64,000 nucleotides of DNA, taken from assembly GCA_963753725.1 (NCBI GenBank), contig CAVWDI010000002.1, positions 29,237-93,236 on the forward strand. Reading direction: 5' to 3'. Below are positions 19,406 through 28,616 of the stretch, piece by piece. The position numbers and the translations under genes were made by a program. How positions within the stretch are numbered: the first letter of the stretch is position 1; each line of letters opens with the position of its first letter. The notes under the pieces were generated by a model. The model searched no databases. It had not been told where the DNA came from and worked only from the letters and a program-made list of their open reading frames with translations. Source of the stretch: CAVWDI01 sp963753725 (GTDB taxonomy: Bacteria; Chloroflexota; Anaerolineae; Anaerolineales; UBA4823).

Positions 19406-20972
19406 TTGATAAATAAAAAGTCCCACAATCCTTCACTCTTTAGGCTGGTTTGGCGTATTGCTGATTTTCACTGTGATCATAAGCGCCTGCGGATCTCAAA
19501 GCGCGCCCCTATCCTCTGGTTTGGGATTACTCGCCGAAGATCAACCCCAGGAAAACCAATCCGCCCCTCCAGTACTGCAACTGGCATCCAGCGAATCCGG
19601 CATCACCACTTTCACAAAGCGGCCTCGTTTTTCTCCGGGGGAACTGGTCGATTACACCGCCCAATCCGGGGATACATTACCCTTGCTGGCGTCACGCTTT
19701 AACACTTCCGTTGAAGCGATTTTAGAAGCTAACTCTTTTATCCCCCAATCAGCCACCACCATGCCTCCCGGTATGCCCATGAAAATCCCTGTGTACTACC
19801 TTCCTCTATGGGGCACGCCCTACCAGATTTTGCCTGACAGCTTGTTTGTAAATGGACCTGCACAGGTAAGTTTCAATACAGTTGAATTCGTCGCCGGACA
19901 CCCCGGTTGGTTGAAAGATCACAAGGGTTTCGCCGGTAAAAAAACCCGCACCGGGGCCGAGATTGTGGACCTGGTGGCGCGCAATTACAGCGTGAGTCCT
20001 CGCCTGTTATTAGCCCTGTTGGAATACCAGGCTGGAGCCCTCTCCCAGGCGGAGATTCCCGAGGGGTTAGAAGATTATCCGCTCGGCAATCCAGATTGGG
20101 AACACAAAGGCGTCTACCTGCAGTTGGTCTGGGCAGCTAACCTGCTCAACAACGGTTACTACAGATACCGTACCACCCAACTTTCGGAATTTTATTTTGA
20201 GGACGGACGTATCGAGCGTATTGATCCCTGGCAGAACGCTGGCACGGTAGCTCTGCACAACTACTTTAACTCAATTTTTGATTACGAAGATTATATGCTG
20301 GCTTCCGCTCCCGAAGGATTCGCATATGTATATAAGGAGCTTTTCGGTGATCCCTGGGTGGACTATGAACCGCATATATCCGGCAGTCTGGTACAGCCGC
20401 AGTTCATCCTGCCCTTTGAACCGGGTGAGAGCTGGGCAATGACCAGCGGTCCGCATTCAGGTTGGGGCAAGGGAAATCCGCTGGCGGCCCTGGATTTTGC
20501 GCCACCCTCTGTGCGCGGTGGCTGTGTACCCAGCGCCATCTGGGCTACAGCAGTTGCGCCTGGTAAAGTTGTGCGTTCAGAAAACGGTGTGGTTATGCTC
20601 GATCTGGATGGCGACGGAGATGAAAGGACCGGTTGGAACGTTTTTTATCTGCACATCGAAACCAAAGGCCGTGCCCGGTTGGGAGCGCAATTAGAGCAGG
20701 GCGACCGCATCGGTCACCCTTCCTGTGAAGGCGGAGCCAGCACCGGAACCCATATCCACATCGCCCGCAAATACAACGGTGAGTGGATGCCGGCTGAGGG
20801 TTTGTTAGGCTTTAACCTTGAAGGCTGGACAGCTCACAACGGTTCTAAACCTTACCTGGGCACAATGACGCGCGGCAGTCAGACCGTCACCGCCTGCACC
20901 TGCTCCAACGCGGCCAGTTTTGTGAAAAGTGACCGGCCTGTCACTGACAAAGTGGTCGGCGGTAATAACTGA
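19406..20972 (+). CDS. LysM-M23 lipoprotein, paralogue 4 of 4 (N-terminus probably frameshifted)
   Basis: The long open frame starts with TTG at 19458 and leaves only nine residues before the lipobox (VIISAC), too short for a signal peptide. Two bases after the previous stop, a TTG at 19406 has GAAGGA five bases upstream and reads MINKKSHNPSLF. Removing one A near 19442 fuses it to GWFGVLLIFTVIISAC, an ideal lipoprotein signal. The rest holds LysM (DYTAQSGDTLPLLASRFN), the helix YSVSPRLLLALLEYQAG, M23 motifs SGPHSGWGKGNPLAALDFAP and GTHIHIARKYNGEW, and the CTCSNAASFVKS tail shared with paralogue 2. Confidence 0.84.
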
Positions 20973-21101
20973 ATTACCTTCGCAGCAAATTTATCTGGGG
21001 GACATTGGCATACACTCTCAAATAACCAAATTTTGTATCAACTTTGCATTCCATCATTGTCACTATAATCCTGAACGATACTAGAATCTAGTAACTGTAT
21101 T

Positions 21102-21142
21102 GGACAAGTTGCCACAAGTGACGCTTCGCGGCCAACTTGTCC
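21102..21142 (+). terminator. Inverted repeat downstream of the LysM-M23 operon
   Basis: GGACAAGTTG and CAACTTGTCC form a 10-bp stem with a 21-base loop, followed by a modest T-rich run. It sits 130 bases after the operon's last stop and could be its terminator. The rest of 20973-21343 shows nothing further. Confidence 0.45.
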
Positions 21143-21343
21143 TACGTATTTTGTTTCGATCACCATTTCCATGCACTAATTTCCCTTGCAGCGCAGAGAT
21201 TTTCTCATATCAATTATCCCAATGAAATAAACAATTTGCTTCTCTTTGAGGTTATAAAATGAAGCAGTCCCCGTCTAAGTGCTAAGATCTTAATGAGAAT
21301 TTCAATATATTGAAATTCATATAAATAAAATCAATAAAAACCC

Positions 21344-21371
21344 TTGACAAATTTGTAAAACTGTATATAAT
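21344..21371 (+). promoter_or_regulatory. Sigma-70-type promoter of the DUF2089/SHOCT operon
   Basis: TTGACA (21344-21349) and TATAAT (21366-21371) are separated by 16 bases, 38 bases before the start codon at 21409. This is the best consensus housekeeping promoter in the window. Confidence 0.8.
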
Positions 21372-21408
21372 ACTTGTGAAAATCAATACTGAGGTAAGGA
21401 AAATCAAT

Positions 21409-21792
21409 ATGAACGAACTGCCAACTGAATGTCCTATTTGCGGCGGCGGCATCACCGTTACTCGTTTCGCTTGTTCCGAATGTGACACCAGCATCGAAGG
21501 CCGCTTCGCTGGTGGGCCCTTCGGCCAACTCAACCCGGAACAGCTGAAATTTGTTGAGACCTTCGTACGCTGTGAAGGCAAAATCACACGCATGGAGCGC
21601 GAAATCGGTCTTTCATACCCCACAATACGCAACCGGCTGCACGATGTCATCCGCGTTTTGGGTTACGAACCAGGAGCCGCGGACGAACCTGCCGGGCTTT
21701 CGGACGCCGAAAGGCAGCGCATCCTCGAAGAACTTGACGCAGGTTTGATCAATGCCGAAGAAGCCATGCGACTACTGCGAGAAAACCAATGA
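21409..21792 (+). CDS. DUF2089 family zinc-ribbon/HTH protein
   Basis: A 127-residue protein. It has an N-terminal zinc ribbon (CPICGGG ... FACSECD), a central helix-turn-helix (ITRMEREIGLSYPTIRNRL), and a C-terminal helical hairpin ILEELDAGLINAEEAMRLL. This is the DUF2089 layout, thought to be transcriptional regulators; the regulated genes are unknown. Start at 21409 is backed by GAGGTAAGGA just upstream. Its stop overlaps the next start (ATGA). The C-terminal hairpin recurs in the next two genes, which argues that all three proteins share a partner or arose from one module. Confidence 0.88.
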   Translation: MNELPTECPICGGGITVTRFACSECDTSIEGRFAGGPFGQLNPEQLKFVETFVRCEGKITRMEREIGLSYPTIRNRLHDVIRVLGYEPGAADEPAGLSDAERQRILEELDAGLINAEEAMRLLRENQ

Positions 21793-22070
21793 AAATAAAT
21801 ACCCTTTTCACTAATCTTATGTCCAATTCAATAAACAAAAGAACACCAACAAACAATCCGCGCGAGGGGGAGACCCTCAATGAAAAGACTACTCACTCAT
21901 CTTCAACAACCGCAGCATCTTCTCCATTAAACGAGGCAAGTACAGAACAACAACGTCTTTTTATCCTGCGTATGCTGGCAAATAAAAAGATCAACATTGA
22001 GGAAGCGCAGGGACTTCTAGATGCCTTAGAAGGCGAACCAGAATTGATTTGCGAAGCAGACTACATTTAA
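21789..22070 (+). CDS. Small SHOCT-like domain protein
   Basis: A 93-residue protein with a disordered Asn/Ser/Thr-rich first half. It ends in the helical hairpin ILRMLANKKINIEEAQGLL, the SHOCT-like module found at the end of DUF2089 proteins and in YvlB/LiaX-type proteins. Translation is coupled to the gene before by an ATGA overlap. No catalytic or membrane features are visible. A role as an adapter or regulator partner is inference from the shared module. Confidence 0.75.
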   Translation: MKINTLFTNLMSNSINKRTPTNNPREGETLNEKTTHSSSTTAASSPLNEASTEQQRLFILRMLANKKINIEEAQGLLDALEGEPELICEADYI

Positions 22071-22102
22071 AGAAAATCCAGCCAATATACCAGGAGAAAA
22101 AA

Positions 22103-22477
22103 ATGGCAACAGACGAAGAACGCTTACACATACTGAAAATGATCGAAGAAGGCAAAATCACTGCCGAAGAAGGCTCAAAACTGTTAACTGCGTTGACCGA
22201 CAGCCAGGCGAACAGCGGTAAACCCAAAACCCGCCCATCTTCTACCAGCGGACGCACACTGCGAGTACGTGTGACGGACATGCTGACCGGCAAACCGAAG
22301 GCTACTGTCAACCTGCCGCTTGGGCTGGTGGATGCCGGTTTGAACATCGCCTCAAATTATGCCCCGGATGTGGCTTTTGATGGTCTGATTGAATCCATCA
22401 AAGCCGGCGCAGACGGCAAACTTATAGACGTGATCGATGAAGAAGACGGTGAGCACGTTGAAATTTTCATTGACTAG
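22103..22477 (+). CDS. SHOCT-like domain protein
   Basis: A 124-residue protein starting at 22103, with CAGGAG upstream. The N-terminal hairpin ILKMIEEGKITAEEGSKLL is the third copy of the SHOCT-like module in this operon. It is followed by a basic linker and a beta domain (RVRVTDMLTGKPKATVNLP ... DVIDEEDGEHVEIFID) typical of this group, where the tail resembles the start of DUF4097-like beta repeats. It is soluble by appearance. The gene is last in the operon and is followed by two hairpins. Confidence 0.78.
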   Translation: MATDEERLHILKMIEEGKITAEEGSKLLTALTDSQANSGKPKTRPSSTSGRTLRVRVTDMLTGKPKATVNLPLGLVDAGLNIASNYAPDVAFDGLIESIKAGADGKLIDVIDEEDGEHVEIFID

Positions 22478-22489
22478 ACTCACCTAATA

Positions 22490-22508
22490 TTTACCTTTTT
22501 TAGGTAAA
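22490..22508 (+). terminator. Small hairpin after the SHOCT operon
   Basis: TTTACCT and AGGTAAA pair around five Ts, 13 bases after the last stop. It is a weak element, probably secondary to the stronger hairpin at 22525. Confidence 0.45.
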
Positions 22509-22524
22509 ATTATGCTTTATATTT

Positions 22525-22553
22525 AAAAATCCGCTGCTCGCTGGCGGATTTTT
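22525..22553 (+). terminator. Rho-independent terminator of the SHOCT operon
   Basis: AAAAATCCGC pairs perfectly with GCGGATTTTT around a nine-base loop. The 3' arm supplies the U-tract. It separates the operon from the large gene at 22602. Confidence 0.85.
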
Positions 22554-22601
22554 AGAATTCTGAAAGGCAGCCTAAACCACATAGCATACAGGTGACAAAT
22601 C

Positions 22602-25600
22602 ATGTCAGATAACAGCTCACAATTAGACGAATCCAAATTTAACAACCCACTATCCAACGCTTTGAAAGGTGCCCTCGGCTTTATCGCCGGCGGTCTGGCC
22701 GGTTCCGTTTTCCTGTACCTGGTATCCAGATTCGGACTGATCAATTCGCTGGTCCAATTGGTGGACAAGACCCAGGTCTTTGTGCGCCTGGTCAACAGCC
22801 TGATATTTGTTGTTTTATTCATTTTCTTGAGCGGAGCAGTCCACGGTGCGCTGGCGGGTCTTGCTCTGCACAATATTGACCGTTTGTCTGCACGCCGCCG
22901 CTATGTAACTTCCGGCGCCCTCGCTATGGCTGTAACACAGGTGCTCCTGGTGCTGCCTTTAATCCTGCTGACTGCCTTATTATCGTTATACAATAACCTC
23001 AACGATGGGGGGTTGGTGGACTTTCTGATCCTGTTTACATTTTATGGTCTGCTTTACGGACTGCTGTTCGGTCTGCTTTTAGGGATTTTCAGCCTCGGTC
23101 TGCGCCAGTCCTTGCGCGTCATCCTGGCTTCCATTGCCGGTGGTATGTTGGGCGGCGCCCTCATCGGACTGCTCTTGCGGTGGGCTTCGCAATTGGTCGA
23201 CCAGGGGAGCGATCCGCCCGGTGTCCTGCTTCTGCTGGGTATGCAGATTCTGTTCAACCTGTGTCTCGGCGCTGTGCTGGGATCCCTGTACGGTTATTTC
23301 GCTAAAAAACGCGTCGAAACCGGCGTACTGCCCTATACCGTTAGCAGGACCTGGAAAACTATCGGCGGGGTCGCTGGGGTACTGCTCATTCTAGGTATTG
23401 CCTCTACCGCCAATTTAATTATCCAGTTCGTCACCATTAATGAAGGCAGTATATCCAGCGTGATCCCCTCTAAGACCATTGGCGTAGCCTGGAATGAACC
23501 CACCCAGCTCGAATTGGTCGTTTCCGGGCGCGTGATTTCCACTTCGGTCGCTTCCAATCAGCACGACCAGCTCGCGGCAGCCTGGTCGCAAAACCAGGTC
23601 GACCAGGAAGGGGTTTTCTTCTCCTATGCAGACCTGGATCAAAACGGTCAGCCAGAACATTGGTCTGGTCCTTTTAAAGTATCCAACCTCCCAACCGCGC
23701 TGCCTGCTCACCCCCAAATAAGCGCCAGCCCCTCCAATGATTGGCGCCTGGTTTGGGTTGAATTTGCCCAAACTGAACCTATTGATCAAAATATCCTTTA
23801 CAGCACATGCGGCGGTGAGAATTGTTCCGAACCGCTCACTTTATCCGGTTCGGAACCTATCACCTGCTCTGCTGGAGAATCCAACAGTACTGAAAAATCC
23901 GGGTCATCCCCGATCGCGATGGCAGTTGATGAAAGTGGTTGGACAATGGTGGTTTGGAATACAGCAGATGGCGGGCTGGCTTTTTCCACCTTTAGCGGAA
24001 ATGACAGCCCCCCATCTGAACCCAGCGGATGTGTGCCTTTGCCAGCCGGTCTACCTGGGTCTTCTGCTGCCCCGCGCTTGACCAGCCCTCAGGCTGGAAT
24101 CTTCAACCTGGCCTTACAAATCGAGGCTGAAGATAATCACCCACAGGTATTCACCTCCCAATTTTCAGACGGTGCATGGAGCGCTGAATTCGCCCTGGCA
24201 GGGGCTGGCGCTTACCCGGAAGTGTTCAGCGAAGATTCTGGTAGCATACACTTGGCCTGGTGCGGAAACGATGGGGGACTCCGTTACCAACCTGACGGGG
24301 GACAAATCGAACAAATAAATTTCCCCGGATGTGTCAACCGCCCAGCCTTAACACAAAAAGCGGACGGCCGGCTGCACCTGCTCTGGTACTCCCCCGAAAT
24401 CGAAAACAATCATCGCCAGCAGTCGGAAGGACATTTTATATACGAATCCATCCGCGATGAATCAGGCTGGACACCCCCCGTCCTTGTCTCTAAGTCCGCT
24501 ATCGCCACCCAGCCGGTCATCACCAGCGGCAGCTCAGGCGCCTTACATATGTTGTGGGCTGACCAAATCGATTTGTTTGGCAAACTTGATTATTCCCACC
24601 AGCCAGTTTATCAATGCGACCCCTCGCAGCTGAACAGAATTAACGCGGCTATCCTCGAATCCATCCAATCGGGTACTTACCGCCCGCCGGAGGATGCCAT
24701 CCCTTACTGCGGCAACCAGTACGAGCGCCTGATTTATATGCCCAGATCAATCGAGGATACACCGCCCACACCCAGTGCCGGCTTTGACACAGTTAACGAT
24801 CTGATTAGCAGCGCCCGGTACGAAGTCCTGTTTACCACCATGGAATATCAGGAGGACACCGGCGCTGACAGTCCCGGCTATGTGCTTACTGAAGCGGTGG
24901 TCGATCTCTATAACCAGCTAAAGGCAAATCCGGAAAATTATCCCAAGGGTCTCACGGTAAGGATCATGCTTGGCAATTACCCGGTCGTCTCTTCCTTCAA
25001 GTGGGGAGACCAGGTTTATTCGGTGGTCGACAACCTGCGTAAAGCCGGTCTTCCGGAACTGGAAAACCCCGACCTGGGTTGGAAAGTGGAAATCGCTAAT
25101 TTTGACGGTCAGCTGCCCCACAGCCATTCCAAATTCGTGGTCGTTGATGGTAAAAAGGCCGCCTCCGCCGGCTTCAACTACAGCTACATGCACTATCCCA
25201 AAGATCATCCCTCCGGAAAGGGAGTTGACCTGGTTGACTTGGGTATGCAGCTCACCGGACCAATCGCCCAGGATGCAATGCGCGCTTACGACGATATGTG
25301 GGACGGCGCAAACCAGCTGGTATGCAAATCCCTGGACCCGCCTTTTGAACTATGGTCCCTGCACTGCAACTTCCAACAAGCTGAAGCCACCCATATACCG
25401 GAAGTTCTTCAGTACCATCTTACAGACGGCGACAGCAATGCTTTTTCACTATTCCACAGTTCGGTACATCTCGAATCGGACAAAGCCCTGATTGCAGCCC
25501 TTTCTTCTGCCCAAACAAGCATCGATATCTTCCAGACCAACTTTTCCCTGGCTATCTACTGTGCTCTGGAAATTGTAAACGAAGGGATATGTTCTTACGA

Positions 25601-25997
25601 CGATTCTTTACCGTGGATGGAGGCCATCATGACTGCCATCGAGGGCAACCAAACGCACGTCAGAGTGCTGGTAACGGATGTCAACATGAACGGTATTGAG
25701 AACAATATCGCTATAAAGACCATGCGCGATGAATTAACCCGGCGCGGGTTAAACAAATTTGTGGAATTACGCTTCCACAATGGCAGGGTGCACTCCAAGG
25801 TCGTCTCTATTGATGGCGAACTGCTGGTTGTCGGAAGCCAGAACTTCCATTACAGCGCCTGGGAAGAAGGCTCGTTGACAGAGTACAATTTAACCACGGA
25901 TGATCCGGAAGCCATTCGAACCTTCGAATCCGTTTTCGAGTATTACTGGCAGAATGCTGAGCCTGTAATCACCAGCGCTGGCGTGAGGACTGAATAA
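22602..25997 (+). CDS. Large membrane protein with C-terminal phospholipase-D-like pair
   Basis: 1131 residues in three parts. Residues 1-280 hold about six to seven Gly/Leu-rich membrane helices. Residues 300-680 form a secreted beta-rich region with repeated W-V-E and L-x-W motifs, resembling a sialidase-type propeller. Residues 720-1131 carry two HKD motifs of the PLD superfamily, HSKFVVVDGKKAASAGFN near 839-860 and HSKVVSIDGELLVVGSQN near 1063-1082. Both are complete (His, Lys, Asp, then Gly and Asn), so the pair can form one active site for phosphodiester hydrolysis or transfer, as in phospholipases, cardiolipin synthases or nucleases. Cleavage of envelope lipids outside the cell is an inference from topology. 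No homologue with this exact layout comes to mind. Confidence 0.82.
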   Translation: MSDNSSQLDESKFNNPLSNALKGALGFIAGGLAGSVFLYLVSRFGLINSLVQLVDKTQVFVRLVNSLIFVVLFIFLSGAVHGALAGLALHNIDRLSARRRYVTSGALAMAVTQVLLVLPLILLTALLSLYNNLNDGGLVDFLILFTFYGLLYGLLFGLLLGIFSLGLRQSLRVILASIAGGMLGGALIGLLLRWASQLVDQGSDPPGVLLLLGMQILFNLCLGAVLGSLYGYFAKKRVETGVLPYTVSRTWKTIGGVAGVLLILGIASTANLIIQFVTINEGSISSVIPSKTIGVAWNEPTQLELVVSGRVISTSVASNQHDQLAAAWSQNQVDQEGVFFSYADLDQNGQPEHWSGPFKVSNLPTALPAHPQISASPSNDWRLVWVEFAQTEPIDQNILYSTCGGENCSEPLTLSGSEPITCSAGESNSTEKSGSSPIAMAVDESGWTMVVWNTADGGLAFSTFSGNDSPPSEPSGCVPLPAGLPGSSAAPRLTSPQAGIFNLALQIEAEDNHPQVFTSQFSDGAWSAEFALAGAGAYPEVFSEDSGSIHLAWCGNDGGLRYQPDGGQIEQINFPGCVNRPALTQKADGRLHLLWYSPEIENNHRQQSEGHFIYESIRDESGWTPPVLVSKSAIATQPVITSGSSGALHMLWADQIDLFGKLDYSHQPVYQCDPSQLNRINAAILESIQSGTYRPPEDAIPYCGNQYERLIYMPRSIEDTPPTPSAGFDTVNDLISSARYEVLFTTMEYQEDTGADSPGYVLTEAVVDLYNQLKANPENYPKGLTVRIMLGNYPVVSSFKWGDQVYSVVDNLRKAGLPELENPDLGWKVEIANFDGQLPHSHSKFVVVDGKKAASAGFNYSYMHYPKDHPSGKGVDLVDLGMQLTGPIAQDAMRAYDDMWDGANQLVCKSLDPPFELWSLHCNFQQAEATHIPEVLQYHLTDGDSNAFSLFHSSVHLESDKALIAALSSAQTSIDIFQTNFSLAIYCALEIVNEGICSYDDSLPWMEAIMTAIEGNQTHVRVLVTDVNMNGIENNIAIKTMRDELTRRGLNKFVELRFHNGRVHSKVVSIDGELLVVGSQNFHYSAWEEGSLTEYNLTTDDPEAIRTFESVFEYYWQNAEPVITSAGVRTE

Positions 25998-26036
25998 CGG
26001 ACATCTCCTGAACCACTAATAAGTAATTTTTATTAA

Positions 26037-27410
26037 GTGGCTCTCCAATATAAATCAATGAACCCACCGCGCTTGCTCTCAGGGATGCCTGGCTTTCTGT
26101 CCTTCTGGATCGGCCAGGTGGTCTCGCTGTTGGGCACCGCTATGACCCAGTTTGCGCTCACCATCTGGGCATACGAGCTGACTGGTTCTGCCACCGCACT
26201 GGCTCTGGTGGGCTTTTTCTTCGTCACCCCGCTGCTGATCGTCAGTCCGGTCGCTGGCGCGCTGGTTGACCGCTCCAACCGCAAGTTTATGATGATGATC
26301 AGCGACCTGGCCTCCGGTTTGGCGACCATCTTTGTGCTGGCGCTCTACCTTTCCGGCAGGTTGGAAATCTGGCACCTGTATATCGCCGGCGCTTTCTCAG
26401 GCACATTCCAGGCATTCCAGTGGCCTGCTTTTTCCGCGGCCATGACCACCATGATCCCCAAAGAACAGTATGGGCGTGCCAATGGCTTGATGTCACTGGC
26501 CGAGACCGGGTCAGGCGTTTTCGCGCCCCTGCTGGCTGGCGCTCTGCTGGGTTTCATCGGCCTGGCTGGCGTTATGGTGATCGATATTGTGACCTTCATT
26601 ATCGCCATCCTGGCATTGTTAATTGTGTTCGTACCGCAGCCCAAGGTGACAGAGGTTGGAGAAGAATCCAAAGGCAGTTTGTGGCAAGAATCTATCTTCG
26701 GTTTCTGGTATATCATCAAACGCCCCAGTCTCTTAGGACTGCAGTTGGTCTTCATGTTTGGCAACTTCATCACCGGCATCCCGATGGCAATATTCGCCCC
26801 ACTCATCCTGGCTCATACGAACAACAATGAAATCACATTCGGCACCGTCAGTTCAGCCGGCGCGGCCGGCGGCTTGATCGGAGGTTTGACGATGAGCGCC
26901 TGGGGTGGACCCAGACCTAAAATCCACGGTGTTTTAGGCGGCTGGATATTAATCAGCCTGTTTGGAGCGATCCTGACCGGTTTGGGACAGAGTCTGCCGG
27001 TCTGGGCTGTCAGCAGTTTTATCGCTGGTTTCATCGGTCCCATCCTCAACGGCTCTAACCAGGCCATCTGGCAGGCAAAGGTCGCCCCGGATGTGCAGGG
27101 ACGCGTCTTTTCCATCCGGCGCATGATCGCCTGGTTCGTCACCCCGCTGGCGATGCTCATCGCTGGGCCGCTGGCGGACCGTGTGTTCGAGCCGGCCGTC
27201 CAGTCGGGCGGCGCCTTCTCCCAGCTGGTTTACCCGCTGGTGGGCGACGTGACTGGCGCTGGCATTTCGCTGATCTTTATTCTGGGTGGAATCGGAGGTT
27301 TGATTGTGGGAGCATGGGGATATGCTACGCCCGTCATCCGCAATGTGGAGACTATCATGCCCGACTATGATGTTACCGCTGAACCGGATGCGGCTGTTTC
27401 AAGCGCTTAA
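26037..27410 (+). CDS. MFS transporter (drug/solute exporter, DHA3-like)
   Basis: A 457-residue permease with about twelve hydrophobic helices. The loop after helix 2 holds GALVDRSNRKFMMMISDLAS, the conserved MFS loop motif (G-x-x-x-D-R-x-x-R/K). It resembles the MFS_3/DHA3 exporters often linked to macrolide or enterobactin efflux. The start is uncertain: GTG at 26037 or ATG at 26058, neither with a clear ribosome site. It converges on the OsmC gene 30 bases away and lies 39 bases after the PLD-like gene, so the two may be co-transcribed. Substrate unknown. Confidence 0.85.
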   Translation: MALQYKSMNPPRLLSGMPGFLSFWIGQVVSLLGTAMTQFALTIWAYELTGSATALALVGFFFVTPLLIVSPVAGALVDRSNRKFMMMISDLASGLATIFVLALYLSGRLEIWHLYIAGAFSGTFQAFQWPAFSAAMTTMIPKEQYGRANGLMSLAETGSGVFAPLLAGALLGFIGLAGVMVIDIVTFIIAILALLIVFVPQPKVTEVGEESKGSLWQESIFGFWYIIKRPSLLGLQLVFMFGNFITGIPMAIFAPLILAHTNNNEITFGTVSSAGAAGGLIGGLTMSAWGGPRPKIHGVLGGWILISLFGAILTGLGQSLPVWAVSSFIAGFIGPILNGSNQAIWQAKVAPDVQGRVFSIRRMIAWFVTPLAMLIAGPLADRVFEPAVQSGGAFSQLVYPLVGDVTGAGISLIFILGGIGGLIVGAWGYATPVIRNVETIMPDYDVTAEPDAAVSSA

Positions 27411-27439
27411 CAAAAGCTCAAAGGTATTAGGATTACTGT

Positions 27440-27928
27440 CTATTCAACCTCAACCGCCGGCACATAGGTCCCGCTGGCAGTCTCTTTTCGTCCCCCATCC
27501 CCCATATCTTCGTATATAAAATACTTCAACTGGATCGGCATCCACTGGCCCATCATCGCTTGAGCAGGGCAGTAGCGCGTGGCGGACAATTCCATCGAGC
27601 GCAGCAGGGCTTCCTCCTTGATATCATGACCGCTGACGTAATATTCGATCACTGCCGAGGTGAACACCGTGGGATGTTCTTGCGCTCGTTCTACATGCAC
27701 CTGCACCTCAAAATTGGTCACCTCCTGGCGCTTCTTCCCCAGGATGGAAATTACATCCATAGCGGTGCAGCCTGCCAATCCGATCGCGAAAAGCTCCATC
27801 GGCCTGAAGCCTCCCTCTTCGTTTCCAGCCGGATTTTTGGCGCCAAGAGGCATCGTGAAGCCGCTGTCCGCGCTTCCATCAAAACTTAAATTTCCCTTCC
27901 AGGTTACTTTGGCGTCCAAGTTATTCAC
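27440..27928 (-). CDS. OsmC-family peroxidase-like protein
   Basis: A 162-residue OsmC/Ohr-fold protein. It shows the two family cysteines: Cys54 in LAGCTAMD and Cys120 in ATRYCPAQ. These reduce organic or fatty-acid hydroperoxides at the dimer interface in characterised members. FRPMELFAIGLAGC is the usual lead-in. It lies 18 bases after a dithiol oxidoreductase gene, which could recycle its disulfide; that is an inference from adjacency. Cytoplasmic. Confidence 0.9.
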   Translation of the reverse strand: MNNLDAKVTWKGNLSFDGSADSGFTMPLGAKNPAGNEEGGFRPMELFAIGLAGCTAMDVISILGKKRQEVTNFEVQVHVERAQEHPTVFTSAVIEYYVSGHDIKEEALLRSMELSATRYCPAQAMMGQWMPIQLKYFIYEDMGDGGRKETASGTYVPAVEVE

Positions 27929-27945
27929 TCCAGTGATATTTTTTA

Positions 27946-28611
27946 TTATTGTAATGCGTTTTGAATTTCAACCATAAGCTGCTGTTCTGGAACCGCCCCC
28001 ACAACCGTACCCGCTCCGGCATTGATGGTGGTTTGCGGTACACCGCTCACACCAAAGCGCTGCGTCAGTTCCTGAAATTCCATTGCTTCTACCATTTCAG
28101 CTTCCACCAGCGGGCTTTCAAGCGCCATCTGGTGCGCTTTGATTACTGCCTGCGGGCAGTACGGGCAGGTCGGTGTCACAAATACCTGCAGCAGCACCGG
28201 GTCTTTTAGTTCACCCAGCAGCTGGCGTGTCTCTTGATTCAGTCCTGAATCCCGTCCGGACACCAGGATCAATCCCTGGATTAGCGAGCTGAACTCGTGT
28301 CCGGAGGGGATCCCTGCGAAGCGTACACCGTAATCCAGGGTCTGCTCGCCCTCTTTAGCTGCAATCACCAGTCCGGGCGTTTTATCCACCTGGAACTGTT
28401 CTGCTATACCGATATCCTCATCCACGTCATAAACCTTCAGCTCCAATTTATCTGAAAGCTTTGATACCTCGTTTACCAACTGCAGCGTATCAGCGCAGTA
28501 ATCACAGTCTTCCTTCGTTCCAAAAAACAGGATATCGACCGGTTCACGCATATGATCCAATGCTTCACGCACCTGTTTTTGAATATCTTCGTTCAACAAT
28601 TCGTCTGTCAT
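27946..28611 (-). CDS. Protein disulfide oxidoreductase with two thioredoxin folds (PDO/glutaredoxin-like)
   Basis: 221 residues from the ATG at 28611, which has AGGAGAG upstream. Two thioredoxin folds are visible. The first has CDYC at residues 36-39 and the cis-proline loop DKTPG. The second has CPYC at 149-152 and the loop SGVPQTT. The CPYC unit is the likely redox centre. This is the PDO family of archaea, thermophiles and Chloroflexota, which shuttle thiol electrons in the cytoplasm. It is flanked by the OsmC gene downstream and a zinc-ribbon gene upstream, forming a three-gene unit. Confidence 0.87.
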   Translation of the reverse strand: MTDELLNEDIQKQVREALDHMREPVDILFFGTKEDCDYCADTLQLVNEVSKLSDKLELKVYDVDEDIGIAEQFQVDKTPGLVIAAKEGEQTLDYGVRFAGIPSGHEFSSLIQGLILVSGRDSGLNQETRQLLGELKDPVLLQVFVTPTCPYCPQAVIKAHQMALESPLVEAEMVEAMEFQELTQRFGVSGVPQTTINAGAGTVVGAVPEQQLMVEIQNALQ

Positions 28612-28616
28612 CTCGT

